A stretch of DNA of 50,675 bases. Source: Streptomyces sp. NRRL F-6492. Its GTDB lineage: Bacteria > Actinomycetota > Actinomycetes > Streptomycetales > Streptomycetaceae. Location: contig NZ_LGEG01000232.1 of assembly GCF_001280125.1 (NCBI RefSeq), forward strand, positions 1-50,675, given 5' to 3'. The position numbers and the translations under genes were made by a program. The notes beneath the pieces are model-generated. The model saw nothing but the letters and a program-made list of their open reading frames with translations, was not told where the DNA came from and did not search any database. This document shows, one piece after another, positions 1 to 7,968 of the stretch (position 1 is its first letter; each line of letters begins with the position of its first letter).

Positions 1-38
1 GAGCACGGGGGACCGTACGGGGGTACGGGGGAAAGAAA

Positions 39-81
39 GAAGCGGATCGTACGGGCCCGGGGGTCTCGTACGGTCCGCTTC
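39..81. terminator. Inverted repeat, likely bidirectional terminator
   Basis: Two 15-nt arms (39-53 and 67-81, GAAGCGGATCGTACG and its near-complement) flank a GC-rich loop. Read on the plus strand the single imperfect pair is a G-U wobble; on the minus strand it is a mismatch. It lies just past the stop of the uridine-kinase-like gene, so it can end that gene, and it may also end a plus-strand gene to the left of the window. Confidence 0.6.
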
Positions 82-103
82 CTTCGTGTCGGACGGGGGG
101 TCC

Positions 104-736
104 CTACGGGCGGGCGGCGGGGGTGCGGTGGCGGCCCGCGGCCGCGGCGGCCAGCCGGCCCAGGGCCTCCGGCTTGGCGCAGGGGTGGGCGCCCAGCTCC
201 GTCTGGCGGGCCACGATCGCGCGCTCGGTCCGCATCAGGCGCCAGCCGCGGCGCAGCAGGAACGGCACCGATTTGCGGCCCTCCTTGAGGTCCCGGGCGA
301 GCCGGCGGCGGAACGTCGTCGAGGGGCGGCCGCGCAGACAGATCGCGTCGGCCAGGACGCCGAGTTCGCGGCAGCGGGTCACGATCTCGGCCGCGAAGAT
401 CCCCTCCGCCACGAACAGCGGGGTCCGGCCGATGTCCAGCCCCTCCCGGCCCGTCCGGGAGCTGGTGGCGAGGTCGTACACGGGGACGTCGGTCCGCCCC
501 GTACGGCACAGCTCGACGACGGCGGAGACGGCGGCGTCCGCGTCCCAGGACTGCGGCGAGTCCCAGTCGATGTCCGCGCTGCCGTCGACGAGCGGGAGCG
601 ACGGGTCGTCGTGCTCCTTGTAGAAGTCGTCGAGGCGCAGGACCGGGAGGCCGGTGACGGCGGCGAGGGACGACTTGCCGGAGCCGGAGGGGCCCGCGAG
701 CAGGACGACCCGGGTCGGGATCGGTTGGGAACTCAC
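104..736 (-). CDS. Uridine kinase-like P-loop kinase
   Basis: A 210-residue P-loop kinase of the uridine kinase/phosphoribulokinase type. The Walker A motif GPSGSGKSS lies close to the N-terminus, followed by LRLDDFYKEHDD, the usual family block around the nucleoside-binding Asp. The family phosphorylates uridine or cytidine to UMP or CMP in the cytoplasm. The GTG start at 736 puts the P-loop about 12 residues in, as in relatives; a longer frame to 856 would add an unlikely leader. The nucleoside catabolism genes 1-10 kb to the right fit a role in pyrimidine salvage. The exact substrate cannot be read from the sequence. Confidence 0.8.
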   Translation of the reverse strand: MSSQPIPTRVVLLAGPSGSGKSSLAAVTGLPVLRLDDFYKEHDDPSLPLVDGSADIDWDSPQSWDADAAVSAVVELCRTGRTDVPVYDLATSSRTGREGLDIGRTPLFVAEGIFAAEIVTRCRELGVLADAICLRGRPSTTFRRRLARDLKEGRKSVPFLLRRGWRLMRTERAIVARQTELGAHPCAKPEALGRLAAAAAGRHRTPAARP

Positions 737-854
737 GGAACACCAGTGTGAGGCATTCCCCCGTGCAGGGGACCCCCGAGGGAGGGCATTGGTATCGAGC
801 ATCACACCTCCACTACTGTCGGTGTCCGCCCGAACACCCCCTGGAAGGAACGCC

Positions 855-1253
855 ATGGCGCGTCACGCAGCCCCCAGCACCTCCCGTCGCAGCGCCCTGC
901 TCAAGGCCGGACTCACCGTCACGGCGGCGGGCGCCGCGCTGGTCGGCGCGGGGGCCGGGGCCCAGGCCGCCGCCCCGCTGCCGCTGCCGGTCGACGCCCT
1001 GACGCGGACGGACGCCGGGGCGGCCGGCACGGGCGCGCTCGGCGGGATCGGCCATGCCCTGGGCCCGCTGACCCGGCTCCAGCTCGACCCGCTGGCCAAC
1101 ACCGGTGTCGACCCCCTCGACAACGGACTCGGCACCCAGGTCGCCGACTTCAAGCCGGTGGGCACGAACCTGGTCACCGACCACCTCACGAAGGGCGGGG
1201 CCGTGGCGGACCTGCCGGTGGTCGGACCGCTGTCGCAGGGGCTGCTCCCGTAA
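855..1253 (+). CDS. Small secreted protein, possible Tat signal
   Basis: A 132-residue exported protein of unknown function. The N-terminus has a twin-arginine stretch (SRRSALLK) followed by an Ala/Gly-rich hydrophobic segment and an AQAAA-type cleavage site, so Tat or Sec export is likely. The mature part of about 90 residues is rich in Pro, Leu and Gly, has no Cys, and repeats short P-L-D/N-T-G-V-D-P phrases (residues 80-100). Such proteins are common in Streptomyces. The ATG at 855 is preceded by GGAAGGAA. The gene is monocistronic, divergent from the kinase-like gene and convergent with the ALDH operon. Confidence 0.75.
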   Translation: MARHAAPSTSRRSALLKAGLTVTAAGAALVGAGAGAQAAAPLPLPVDALTRTDAGAAGTGALGGIGHALGPLTRLQLDPLANTGVDPLDNGLGTQVADFKPVGTNLVTDHLTKGGAVADLPVVGPLSQGLLP

Positions 1254-1263
1254 CGCGGACGTG

Positions 1264-1299
1264 GGAAGGGGCCCCCGGGGTCGTCCCGGGGGCCCTTCC
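1264..1299. terminator. Convergent terminator hairpin
   Basis: A GC-rich stem (GGAAGGGG...CCCTTCC, about 15 bp with one bulged G and a 5-nt loop) lies between the stop at 1253 on the plus strand and the stop at 1311 on the minus strand. It can serve both genes. Confidence 0.75.
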
Positions 1300-1310
1300 G
1301 TACGCGTCTT

Positions 1311-2204
1311 CTAGTACGAGGAGCCGGAGGCGCCCAGGCTGCCCGTCGGGTGCCAGACCGTCTTCGTCTCCAGGAACGCGGTCATGCGGTCCGTGCCCGG
1401 GGACTCCGCGAAGTCCTCGGCGCGGCGGCGCAGGACGCGCTTGAGGTTGTCCGCCGCCGCGATCTCCAGGTCGCGGGCGAGGTCGTCGTCGGACGCGCCC
1501 GTCAGGTCGATCGCGTTGACGTCCTGGTGGGCCGCGAGGTGCGGGCCCATCTCGGAGGCCTTGCCGGAGAGGATGTTGACCACGCCGCCCGGCAGGTCGG
1601 AGGTGGCGAGCACCTCGCCCAGGGAGAGCGCCGGCAGCGGGGCCTTCTCGCTCGCGACCACCACGGCCGTGTTGCCCGTCGCGATCACCGGGGCGATCAC
1701 CGAGACCAGGCCCAGGAAGGACGAGTCCTGCGGGGCCAGGACCGTGACGACACCGGTCGGCTCCGGGGTGGAGAGGTTGAAGTACGGGCCCGCGACCGGG
1801 TTGGCGCCGCCCGTGACCTGGGCGATCTTGTCGGTCCAGCCCGCGTACCAGACCCAGCGGTCGATCGCGGCCTCGACGACCGCGGCCGCCTTGTTCTTGG
1901 ACAGGCCCTCGGCGTCCGCGACCTCGTGCACGAACTGGCCCTTGCGGCCCTCCAGCATCTCGGCGACGCGGTAGAGGATCTGGCCGCGGTTGTACGCGGT
2001 CGCGCCCGCCCAGCCGCCGAAGGCCTTGCGGGCGGCGACGACCGCGTCACGGGCGTCCTTGCGGGAGGAGAGCGGGGCGTTCGCCAGCCACTTGCCCTTG
2101 GAGTCCGTCACCTCGTACACCCGGCCGCTCTCGGAGCGGGGGAACTTGCCCCCGACGTACAGCTTGTAGGTCTTGAAGACGCTCAGACGGTTCGCGTCAG
2201 ACAT
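1311..2204 (-). CDS. Short aldehyde dehydrogenase-family protein lacking catalytic residues
   Basis: A 297-residue protein matching only the N-terminal NAD-binding part of the ALDH fold (full-length members are near 480 residues). It keeps the helices around KAFGGWAGATAYNRGQILYRVAEML and the segment NAVDLTG-like DLTGASDDDLARDL, which lines up with the FTGST loop of its neighbour. The PWNFP motif is replaced by PQDSSFLG, and the LELGGK block with the general base Glu and the GQxC block with the nucleophile Cys are absent. It is the last gene of the deoC operon; its ATG overlaps the end of the active ALDH by 8 bases, so the two are probably translated together. It could be a structural or regulatory partner; dehydrogenase activity is unlikely. 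Confidence 0.8.
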   Translation of the reverse strand: MSDANRLSVFKTYKLYVGGKFPRSESGRVYEVTDSKGKWLANAPLSSRKDARDAVVAARKAFGGWAGATAYNRGQILYRVAEMLEGRKGQFVHEVADAEGLSKNKAAAVVEAAIDRWVWYAGWTDKIAQVTGGANPVAGPYFNLSTPEPTGVVTVLAPQDSSFLGLVSVIAPVIATGNTAVVVASEKAPLPALSLGEVLATSDLPGGVVNILSGKASEMGPHLAAHQDVNAIDLTGASDDDLARDLEIAAADNLKRVLRRRAEDFAESPGTDRMTAFLETKTVWHPTGSLGASGSSY

Positions 2205-3633
2205 CGAGGTAGGCCTCCAGACCGTGACGGCCGCCCTCGCGGCCGAAGCCCGACTCCTTGTAGCCGCCGAAGGGCGAGGTCGGGTCGAACTTGTTGAACG
2301 TGTTGGCCCAGACGACACCGGCCCGGAGCTTGTTCGCCACCGCGAGGATGCGGGAGCCCTTCTCCGTCCAGATGCCCGCCGACAGGCCGTACTGGCTGTT
2401 GTTGGCCTTCGCCACGGCCTCGTCGGGCGTACGGAAGGAGAGCACCGACAGGACCGGGCCGAAGATCTCGTCGCGGGCGATGGTGTGCGCCTGCGTGACG
2501 CCCGTGAAGAGCGTCGGGGCGAACCAGTAGCCGGCGGACGGGATCTCGCAGGCGGCGGTCCAGCGCTCGGCGCCCTCCGCCTCGCCCCGCTCGACCAGGT
2601 CGGTGATGCGGGCCAGCTGCTCCGAGGAGTTGATGGCGCCGATGTCGGTGTTCTTGTCCAGCGGGTCGCCGAGGCGGAGCGTGGACAGCCGGCGCTTCAG
2701 GCTGTCCAGCAGCTCGTCCTGGACCGACTCCTGGACCAGGAGGCGCGAGCCCGCGCAGCAGACCTGGCCCTGGTTGAAGAAGATGCCGCTGACGATGCCC
2801 TCGACGGCCTGGTCGATCGGGGCGTCGTCGAAGACGATGTTGGCGCCCTTGCCGCCCAGCTCCAGGGTCACCTTCTTGTCCGTGCCCGCGACCGAGCGCG
2901 CGATGGCCTTGCCGACGGCGGTCGAGCCGGTGAAGGCGACCTTGTTCACGTCGGGGTGCTCGACGAGCGCGGCACCGGCGTCCCCGTACCCGGGAAGGAT
3001 GTTGACGACGCCCTTCGGCAGCCCGGCCTGGCGGCAGATGTCCGCGAAGAACAGGGCGGTCAGCGGGGTCGTCTCGGCGGGCTTCAGGACGACCGTGTTG
3101 CCGGTCGCGAGCGCCGGGGCGATCTTCCACGCCAGCATGAGCAGCGGGAAGTTCCACGGGATGACCTGGCCGGCCACGCCCAGCGGCTTCGGGTCCGCCC
3201 CGTAGCCCGCGTGGTCGAGCTTGTCGGCCCAGCCCGCGTAGTAGAAGAAGTGCGCGGCGACCAGGGGGAGGTCCGCGTCGCGGGTCTCCTTGATCGGCTT
3301 GCCGTTGTCCAGGGTCTCCAGGACGGCCAGCTCGCGGCTGCGCTCCTGGATGATCCGGGCGATCCGGAAGAGGTACTTGGCGCGCTCGGAACCGGGCAGC
3401 GCGGACCACTTCTCGAAGGCCTTCCGGGCCGCCCTCACCGCGCGGTCCACGTCCTCGGCGCCCGCGCGGGCGACCTCGGACAGGACCTCCTCGGTGGACG
3501 GCGAGACGGTCTTGAAGACCTTGCCCTCGGCCGCCTCGACGAACTCGCCGTCGATGAACAGGCCGTAGGAGGGGGCGATGTCGACGACGGACCGGGACTC
3601 GGGCGCCGGCGCGTACTCGAATGCAGATGCCAT
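2197..3633 (-). CDS. Aldehyde dehydrogenase
   Basis: A full-length, 478-residue NAD(P)-dependent ALDH. All hallmarks are present: PWNFP, FTGSTAVGKAI, LELGGKGANIVF with the general base Glu, GQVCCAG with the nucleophilic Cys, and EIFGPV near the C-terminus. The ATG at 3633 lies 5 bases after the deoC stop. DeoC releases acetaldehyde, so oxidation of acetaldehyde to acetate is the natural role here; that is inferred from position, not from substrate residues. It overlaps the next, short ALDH gene by 8 bases. Confidence 0.92.
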   Translation of the reverse strand: MASAFEYAPAPESRSVVDIAPSYGLFIDGEFVEAAEGKVFKTVSPSTEEVLSEVARAGAEDVDRAVRAARKAFEKWSALPGSERAKYLFRIARIIQERSRELAVLETLDNGKPIKETRDADLPLVAAHFFYYAGWADKLDHAGYGADPKPLGVAGQVIPWNFPLLMLAWKIAPALATGNTVVLKPAETTPLTALFFADICRQAGLPKGVVNILPGYGDAGAALVEHPDVNKVAFTGSTAVGKAIARSVAGTDKKVTLELGGKGANIVFDDAPIDQAVEGIVSGIFFNQGQVCCAGSRLLVQESVQDELLDSLKRRLSTLRLGDPLDKNTDIGAINSSEQLARITDLVERGEAEGAERWTAACEIPSAGYWFAPTLFTGVTQAHTIARDEIFGPVLSVLSFRTPDEAVAKANNSQYGLSAGIWTEKGSRILAVANKLRAGVVWANTFNKFDPTSPFGGYKESGFGREGGRHGLEAYLDV

Positions 3634-3638
3634 GTTGA

Positions 3639-4628
3639 TCAGTCCACCGTCACGTAATCGGGGCCGGAGTAGCGGCCGGTCGCCAGCTTCTGGCGCTGCA
3701 TCAGCAGGTCGTTGAGCAGGCTGGAGGCGCCGAAGCGGAACCAGTGGTTGTCCAGCCAGTCCTCGCCCACCGTCTCGTTGACCAGCACCAGGAACTTGAT
3801 CGCTTCCTTGGTGTTGCGGATGCCGCCGGCCGGCTTCACGCCGATCCGCACGCCGGTCTGCGCGTGGAAGTCGCGCACGGCCTCCAGCATGAGGAGCGTG
3901 TTCGCCGGGGTGGCGTTGACCGCGACCTTGCCGGTCGAGGTCTTGATGAAGTCCGCGCCGGCCATCATGCCGAGCCAGGAGGCGCGGCGGATGTTGTCGT
4001 ACGTGGACAGCTCGCCGGTCTCGAAGATCACCTTGAGGCGGGCGCGGTCGCCGCACTCCGCCCTGATCGCGGCGATCTGCTCGAAGACCTCCAGGTAGCG
4101 GCCGGCGAGGAAGGCGCCGCGATCGATGACCATGTCGATCTCGTCGGCCCCGGCGGCGATGGCGTCGGCCGTGTCGGCGAGCTTCACGGGGAGCGCGGCG
4201 CGGCCGGCCGGGAAGGCGGTGGCGACCGAGGCGACCTTGACGTCCGAGCCCGCGAGGGCGGCCTTGGCGGTGGCCACCATGTCGGGGTAGACGCAGACGG
4301 CGGCGGTCGCCGGGGCCGTGCGGTCGGTCGGATCGGGACGGACGGCCTTGGCGGCGAGCGCCCGGACCTTGCCCGGGGTGTCCGCGCCTTCGAGCGTCGT
4401 CAGGTCGATCATGGAGATGGCCAGGTCGATGGCGTACGCCTTGGCCGTGGTCTTGATCGAGCGGGTGCCGAGGGACGCGGCGCGCGCCTCCAGGCCGACG
4501 GCGTCGACGCCGGGCAGCCCGTGGAGGAAGCGGCGCAGCGCACGGTCGGACGCGGTCACGTCGGCGAATGCGAGAGCGGGGGTACCTCCCTCGCCGAAGG
4601 CCGAGGGGGAGGGTGCAGTGGTGGGCAT
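3639..4628 (-). CDS. deoC: Deoxyribose-phosphate aldolase
   Basis: A 329-residue class I aldolase that splits 2-deoxyribose-5-phosphate into glyceraldehyde-3-phosphate and acetaldehyde, the last step of deoxynucleoside breakdown. Visible motifs: VCVYPDMV, the GADEIDMVIDRGAFL block, LKVIFETGEL, and ADFIKTSTGK with the Schiff-base Lys; GVKPAGGIRNT near the C-terminus binds phosphate. The ATG at 4628 was chosen; the frame runs on to 4700 but the extra residues have no family counterpart. It heads an operon with two ALDH genes. A perfect 12-bp palindrome 20 bases upstream of the start probably serves as its operator. Confidence 0.95.
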   Translation of the reverse strand: MPTTAPSPSAFGEGGTPALAFADVTASDRALRRFLHGLPGVDAVGLEARAASLGTRSIKTTAKAYAIDLAISMIDLTTLEGADTPGKVRALAAKAVRPDPTDRTAPATAAVCVYPDMVATAKAALAGSDVKVASVATAFPAGRAALPVKLADTADAIAAGADEIDMVIDRGAFLAGRYLEVFEQIAAIRAECGDRARLKVIFETGELSTYDNIRRASWLGMMAGADFIKTSTGKVAVNATPANTLLMLEAVRDFHAQTGVRIGVKPAGGIRNTKEAIKFLVLVNETVGEDWLDNHWFRFGASSLLNDLLMQRQKLATGRYSGPDYVTVD

Positions 4629-4647
4629 GGTCACCAGTCGAGCATAT

Positions 4648-4659
4648 CTACGCGCGTAG
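4648..4659. promoter_or_regulatory. Candidate operator CTACGCGCGTAG upstream of deoC
   Basis: A perfect 12-bp palindrome 20 bases before the deoC start. It overlaps a possible -10 (TAGATAT on the minus strand), a position that suits repression. The same 12 bases occur once more that I noticed, at 10855-10866, upstream of purine nucleoside phosphorylase. The cognate regulator is not known from the sequence; the DeoR-family gene at 13237 is one candidate. Confidence 0.6.
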
Positions 4660-4750
4660 CGACCTGTACAGGGGAGGGGGTCCGTAGAGCCCGAGGTCAC
4701 AGGCGGGCGGTCGGCGCGGCGGGCTCCGACGTGGGCGGCCGGTCGGCGGG

Positions 4751-4776
4751 GTGACCCCTGTCACAGGCCCGTGACA
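4751..4776. promoter_or_regulatory. Overlapping GTGAC/GTCAC repeats upstream of the surface protein gene
   Basis: Three pentamers GTGAC, GTCAC and GTGAC occur in a row. The last two form GTCAC-N6-GTGAC, which fits the GTnAC-N6-GTnAC pattern described for AfsQ1 and resembles half of a GlnR site. They are also an inverted repeat (TGTCAC/GTGACA). The site is about 140 bases before the start at 4913. The regulator assignment is inference. Confidence 0.35.
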
Positions 4777-4912
4777 TGGAGCGGACACGTTCTGAATACA
4801 AGATCAATAGATTTCTTCCTGCAGCCAGCCGGACCTCACCGGAAACAGTCGGACCGAGAAAAAGCGGCATGCGGCTCTCCATCCACCACCTGCCTGAAAC
4901 ACAGGAGTCGTT

Positions 4913-6406
4913 ATGCGCACCGCCCTTCGCACCGCCGTCGCCACCGCCCTCGTCGCGGGCGTCGCGATCACCGCCCCGGCGTTCGCCGCCGGCGCCGCCT
5001 TCGCGGCCGACGGCCCGGTGGCCGCTTCCCCGGCCCCGGCGAAGCCGGCCGTCACCCCGGCCCCGGCGAAGCCGGCCGTCACCCCGGCCCCGAAGGGCAC
5101 TCCGGCTCCGAAGGGCACTCCGGCTCCGGCTGCCGAGACCACCGCCCCCGCGCCCGCCGCCCCGGCGGTCCGTACCGTCCAGCTCGCCGGCGGACTGTCC
5201 GCCGAGGTGTACGCCAGGGGCGACCAGCACCCGTACTTCACCGCCACCGTCCTCAAGGACGGCAAGGAGCTGGGCGAGCTGAAGGCCGGCGGCGGCCACC
5301 CCGCCACGGACACCAAGTACTTCGCCCTGTACGCGGTGACGCTGGACTCCGAGGGCAACGTGAGCGCCGTCAGGGACGTCGACGTGAAGGGCACCCTCGT
5401 CCGCACCCAGACCCTCGTCGGCGGCACCATCGCCAAGATCTACGAGGTCAACGCGCTGCACCACCGCGCCGAGCTCTTCCGCGACGGCCACCCGGTCGGC
5501 GTCCTGGACGCGAACACCCGCCCCGCCGTCGGCAACGACAACGGCGAGTTCCTCGTCCTGAACCACGACGGCACCACCCACAACTGGGTGGGCAACTACC
5601 TCCCCGGCGCCGCCCCCGGCACCTACCGGCTCGCCGACGGCACCGTCCTCGAACTCGGCAGGAAGGACGGCCGCTACGGCCTCCAGCGGATCGTGAACGG
5701 CAAGGGCGACGGCTTCATTTACCTCAACGGCCACCGCCAGACCTGGACGTTCGGGAAGGCCGTCGTCGTCCTGGAGGAGGACGGCGGGTTCGCCGCCTAC
5801 ATCCTGGGCTCCGCCGCGCAGGCCGCCCCGCGCCCCGTCGAGGCCACCGCCACCGCCCCCGTCCCCGGCCCCGCCGTCACCATCGGCGAGTGCGCCGTCC
5901 GGCAGGTCGTGCCCTCGGTCTTCGGCGTCGGCTGGAGCGTCACCCTGACCAACGACCTGGAGAAGGGCCCGAAGGCCGTCCTCGTCGACGACCGGGGCGA
6001 GGTGCAGGGCACCGCCGACCGCGCCCACCCCTTCGACAGCCGCGTCGGCCTCAAGATCGACCGCGCCGGCACCGTCGCCCCGCGCCTCGGCCAGCGCACC
6101 CAGGGCGGTGACACGCCGTTCCGCTGGAGCTCCTTCCCGGCGCTGCCGAAGGGCTGCGAGAAGAAGACCTCCGCCCCCTCCCCGGCGCCCTCCGCCACCA
6201 CCGGCACCACCGGCACCGACGTCACCACGAACAACGCCGGCCAGACCGCCGTCGTCCCGAAGGGCGGCGTCGCGGCCGGCGCCGAGCCCGGCACCGGGAG
6301 CGACTCCACCGCCCTGGTCGCGGCCGGCGCCGGTGCCGCCTCGCTCGCCGCCGCGGGCCTCGGCTTCGTCGTCCTGCGCCGCCGGACGGCCGCCGCCCGC
6401 GTCTGA
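4913..6406 (+). CDS. Secreted surface protein with C-terminal membrane anchor (probable sortase substrate)
   Basis: A 497-residue exported protein of unknown function. Residues 1-32 are a Sec signal peptide ending FAAD. Next comes a Pro/Ala stretch with repeats of the type PAPAKPAVT and PKGTPA (about residues 38-80), a spacer that could cross the cell wall. The large central region (90-420) has no family I can name. The tail has VVPKGGVAAGAE, a hydrophobic segment and a final RRR cluster, i.e. a sorting-signal layout but with no LPXTG or LAxTG box. The class F sortase gene follows 150 bases downstream, so it is likely its dedicated enzyme. ATG start follows CAGGAG-type bases. Confidence 0.75.
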   Translation: MRTALRTAVATALVAGVAITAPAFAAGAAFAADGPVAASPAPAKPAVTPAPAKPAVTPAPKGTPAPKGTPAPAAETTAPAPAAPAVRTVQLAGGLSAEVYARGDQHPYFTATVLKDGKELGELKAGGGHPATDTKYFALYAVTLDSEGNVSAVRDVDVKGTLVRTQTLVGGTIAKIYEVNALHHRAELFRDGHPVGVLDANTRPAVGNDNGEFLVLNHDGTTHNWVGNYLPGAAPGTYRLADGTVLELGRKDGRYGLQRIVNGKGDGFIYLNGHRQTWTFGKAVVVLEEDGGFAAYILGSAAQAAPRPVEATATAPVPGPAVTIGECAVRQVVPSVFGVGWSVTLTNDLEKGPKAVLVDDRGEVQGTADRAHPFDSRVGLKIDRAGTVAPRLGQRTQGGDTPFRWSSFPALPKGCEKKTSAPSPAPSATTGTTGTDVTTNNAGQTAVVPKGGVAAGAEPGTGSDSTALVAAGAGAASLAAAGLGFVVLRRRTAAARV

Positions 6407-6556
6407 TCCCGTACGGGGACGATCCGCACCCCGTCGTCCCCCCACCGCGCCACCCGTCTCCCCGCCCCTTGACCCGAGCGGGAGCACCACCCCACCCCGG
6501 GCCGGTCGCCGCGTCCCGCGCGGCGGCCGGCCGCACCCGTCCGCCCGGAGCCCGCC

Positions 6557-7183
6557 GTGAACCGCACCCGCACCCGTCCCCGTACCGCCGCCGTCCTGCT
6601 CCTGGCCTCCCTCGCCGCGCTCACCGGATGCTCGGCCGGGGCCGGGGAGCAGACCGCCCCGCCCGCCCGGGTCACCGAGACCGCCGCACCGGCGGCGAGC
6701 ACCGCCCCCGTCCGGCCGCTGGCGCGCTCCCTGCCCGTCCGGGTCCGGATGGCCTCCACCGGGGTCGACGCCGGACCCGTCCTGAAGCTGGGGCTCGCCG
6801 CCGACGGCACCGTCGAGGTGCCCTCCGTCGCGGACGCCGACCGCGTCGGCTGGTACGACAAGGGCGTCACGCCCGGCGAGACCGGCCCCGCCGTCCTCAT
6901 CGGCCACTTCGACACCGAACGCGGCCCGGCCGTCCTCAAGGACGTCTCCCGCGCCCGGGTCGGCGACGAGATCACCGTCACCCGCGCCGACGGCAAGGAC
7001 GCCGTCTTCCGCGTCAGGGAGCTGGAGCAGGTCGACAAGGACGCCTTCCCGACCGCCAAGGTGTACGGCGACACCACCCGGCCCGAGCTGCGCCTGATCA
7101 CCTGCGGCGGCGAGCTGGCCGGCGGCCACCGCCCCGACAACATCATCCTGTACGCCGACCTCGTGGCCGTGCGGGCCGCCTGA
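6557..7183 (+). CDS. Class F sortase, predicted lipoprotein
   Basis: A 208-residue sortase-fold transpeptidase. The catalytic His is in IGHFDTERGPAV, the Cys in LRLITCGG and the Arg in GGHRPDNIILYADL, all in the expected order, as in the actinobacterial class F group. The N-terminus is a lipoprotein signal with the lipobox LTGC at about residues 22-25, so the enzyme would be lipid-anchored outside the membrane instead of held by a helix. It starts with GTG at 6557. The gene before it encodes a protein with a wall-anchor-like tail, which is the likely substrate; covalent attachment is inferred. Confidence 0.85.
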   Translation: MNRTRTRPRTAAVLLLASLAALTGCSAGAGEQTAPPARVTETAAPAASTAPVRPLARSLPVRVRMASTGVDAGPVLKLGLAADGTVEVPSVADADRVGWYDKGVTPGETGPAVLIGHFDTERGPAVLKDVSRARVGDEITVTRADGKDAVFRVRELEQVDKDAFPTAKVYGDTTRPELRLITCGGELAGGHRPDNIILYADLVAVRAA

Positions 7184-7217
7184 GCTCCCGTCCGCCCGCT
7201 GAGGCAGAATCGGCGGC

Positions 7218-7889
7218 ATGACGACCCCCGAGCCGACCCCCGAGCCGCGCCCCGAGCCGAGCCCCGGGTCGACCCCTGAGCAGTCCTACGCCGACCGGGT
7301 CTTCCGGTCGCCCCTCGGGATCGCGAGCGGGGTGTTCCTGCTGGTGCTCGCGGCCGTGTTCGCCGGCGACGCGATGCTCCGGGGCGAGGGCAGGACCCCC
7401 TGGCTCGCGCTCGCGGGCCTCGTCCTGGCCGTGCCGCTGATCGTCGCCTTCACGATCCGGCCCGCCGTGTACGCGAACGACCGGCGGCTCCGGATCCGCA
7501 ATCCGTTCCGGTCGGTCACGCTGCCCTGGGCCTCCGTCGCCGACGTCCGCGCCGGCTACTCCAGCGAGGTCTTCACCCAGGAGGGCGACAAGTACCAGCT
7601 CTGGGCCGTCCCCGTCTCGCTGCGCCAGCGCAAGAAGGCCGCCCGCCGGGCCGCCCGCGCCTCCCAGGACGACCCCCACGGCCGCACCTCCGTCACCGCC
7701 GACGTGCGGCAGAGCGCCGCGCGGACCGCGCCCACCGACCAGACCGTCGCCGATCTGCGAGAGCTCGCCGAGCGGCACGCCGGGAGCCCGGAGGCGCAGG
7801 GCGAGCCGCGGGTGCGCTGGGCGTACGAGATCATCGCGCCCGCCGTCGTCGGACTGCTGCTCCTGGTGGTCCTGGGCGCGACCGGCTGA
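7218..7889 (+). CDS. PH-domain membrane protein
   Basis: A 223-residue membrane protein. A short Pro/Glu-rich N-terminus (PEPTPEPRPEPSPG) is followed by two membrane helices (about residues 33-52 and 62-80), a bacterial PH-like segment beginning AVYANDRRLRIRNPFRSVTLPWASVADV, a basic stretch QRKKAARRAARAS, and a last helix at the C-terminus. Proteins of this layout are widespread in Streptomyces and their function is not established. The gene is close behind the sortase gene (34 bases) but starts with its own ATG. It ends at a strong hairpin shared with the convergent sugar mutase gene. Confidence 0.75.
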   Translation: MTTPEPTPEPRPEPSPGSTPEQSYADRVFRSPLGIASGVFLLVLAAVFAGDAMLRGEGRTPWLALAGLVLAVPLIVAFTIRPAVYANDRRLRIRNPFRSVTLPWASVADVRAGYSSEVFTQEGDKYQLWAVPVSLRQRKKAARRAARASQDDPHGRTSVTADVRQSAARTAPTDQTVADLRELAERHAGSPEAQGEPRVRWAYEIIAPAVVGLLLLVVLGATG

Positions 7890-7905
7890 GCGGCCGGCCT
7901 CCCGG

Positions 7906-7959
7906 ACACGCGTCGGGGCCGGTACGGAGATCCCCTTCCGTACCGGCCCCGACGCGTGT
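7906..7959. terminator. Long perfect convergent terminator hairpin
   Basis: Two perfectly complementary 23-nt arms (7906-7928 and 7937-7959) with an 8-nt loop lie between convergent stops at 7889 and 7969. This is the longest perfect stem I saw in the window. There is no clear U tract, as is usual in Streptomyces. Confidence 0.9.
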
Positions 7960-7968
7960 GCCGGCGGC

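Noticed and set aside
1254..1310. Frameshifted C-terminal half of the short ALDH
   Set aside because: The region contains only a terminator; no ALDH motif is found in any frame here or in 855-1253.
6557..7183. The class F sortase as the enzyme for the LAETG protein at 27343
   Set aside because: LAxTG tails belong to class E sortases; the match in type is with another locus outside the window.
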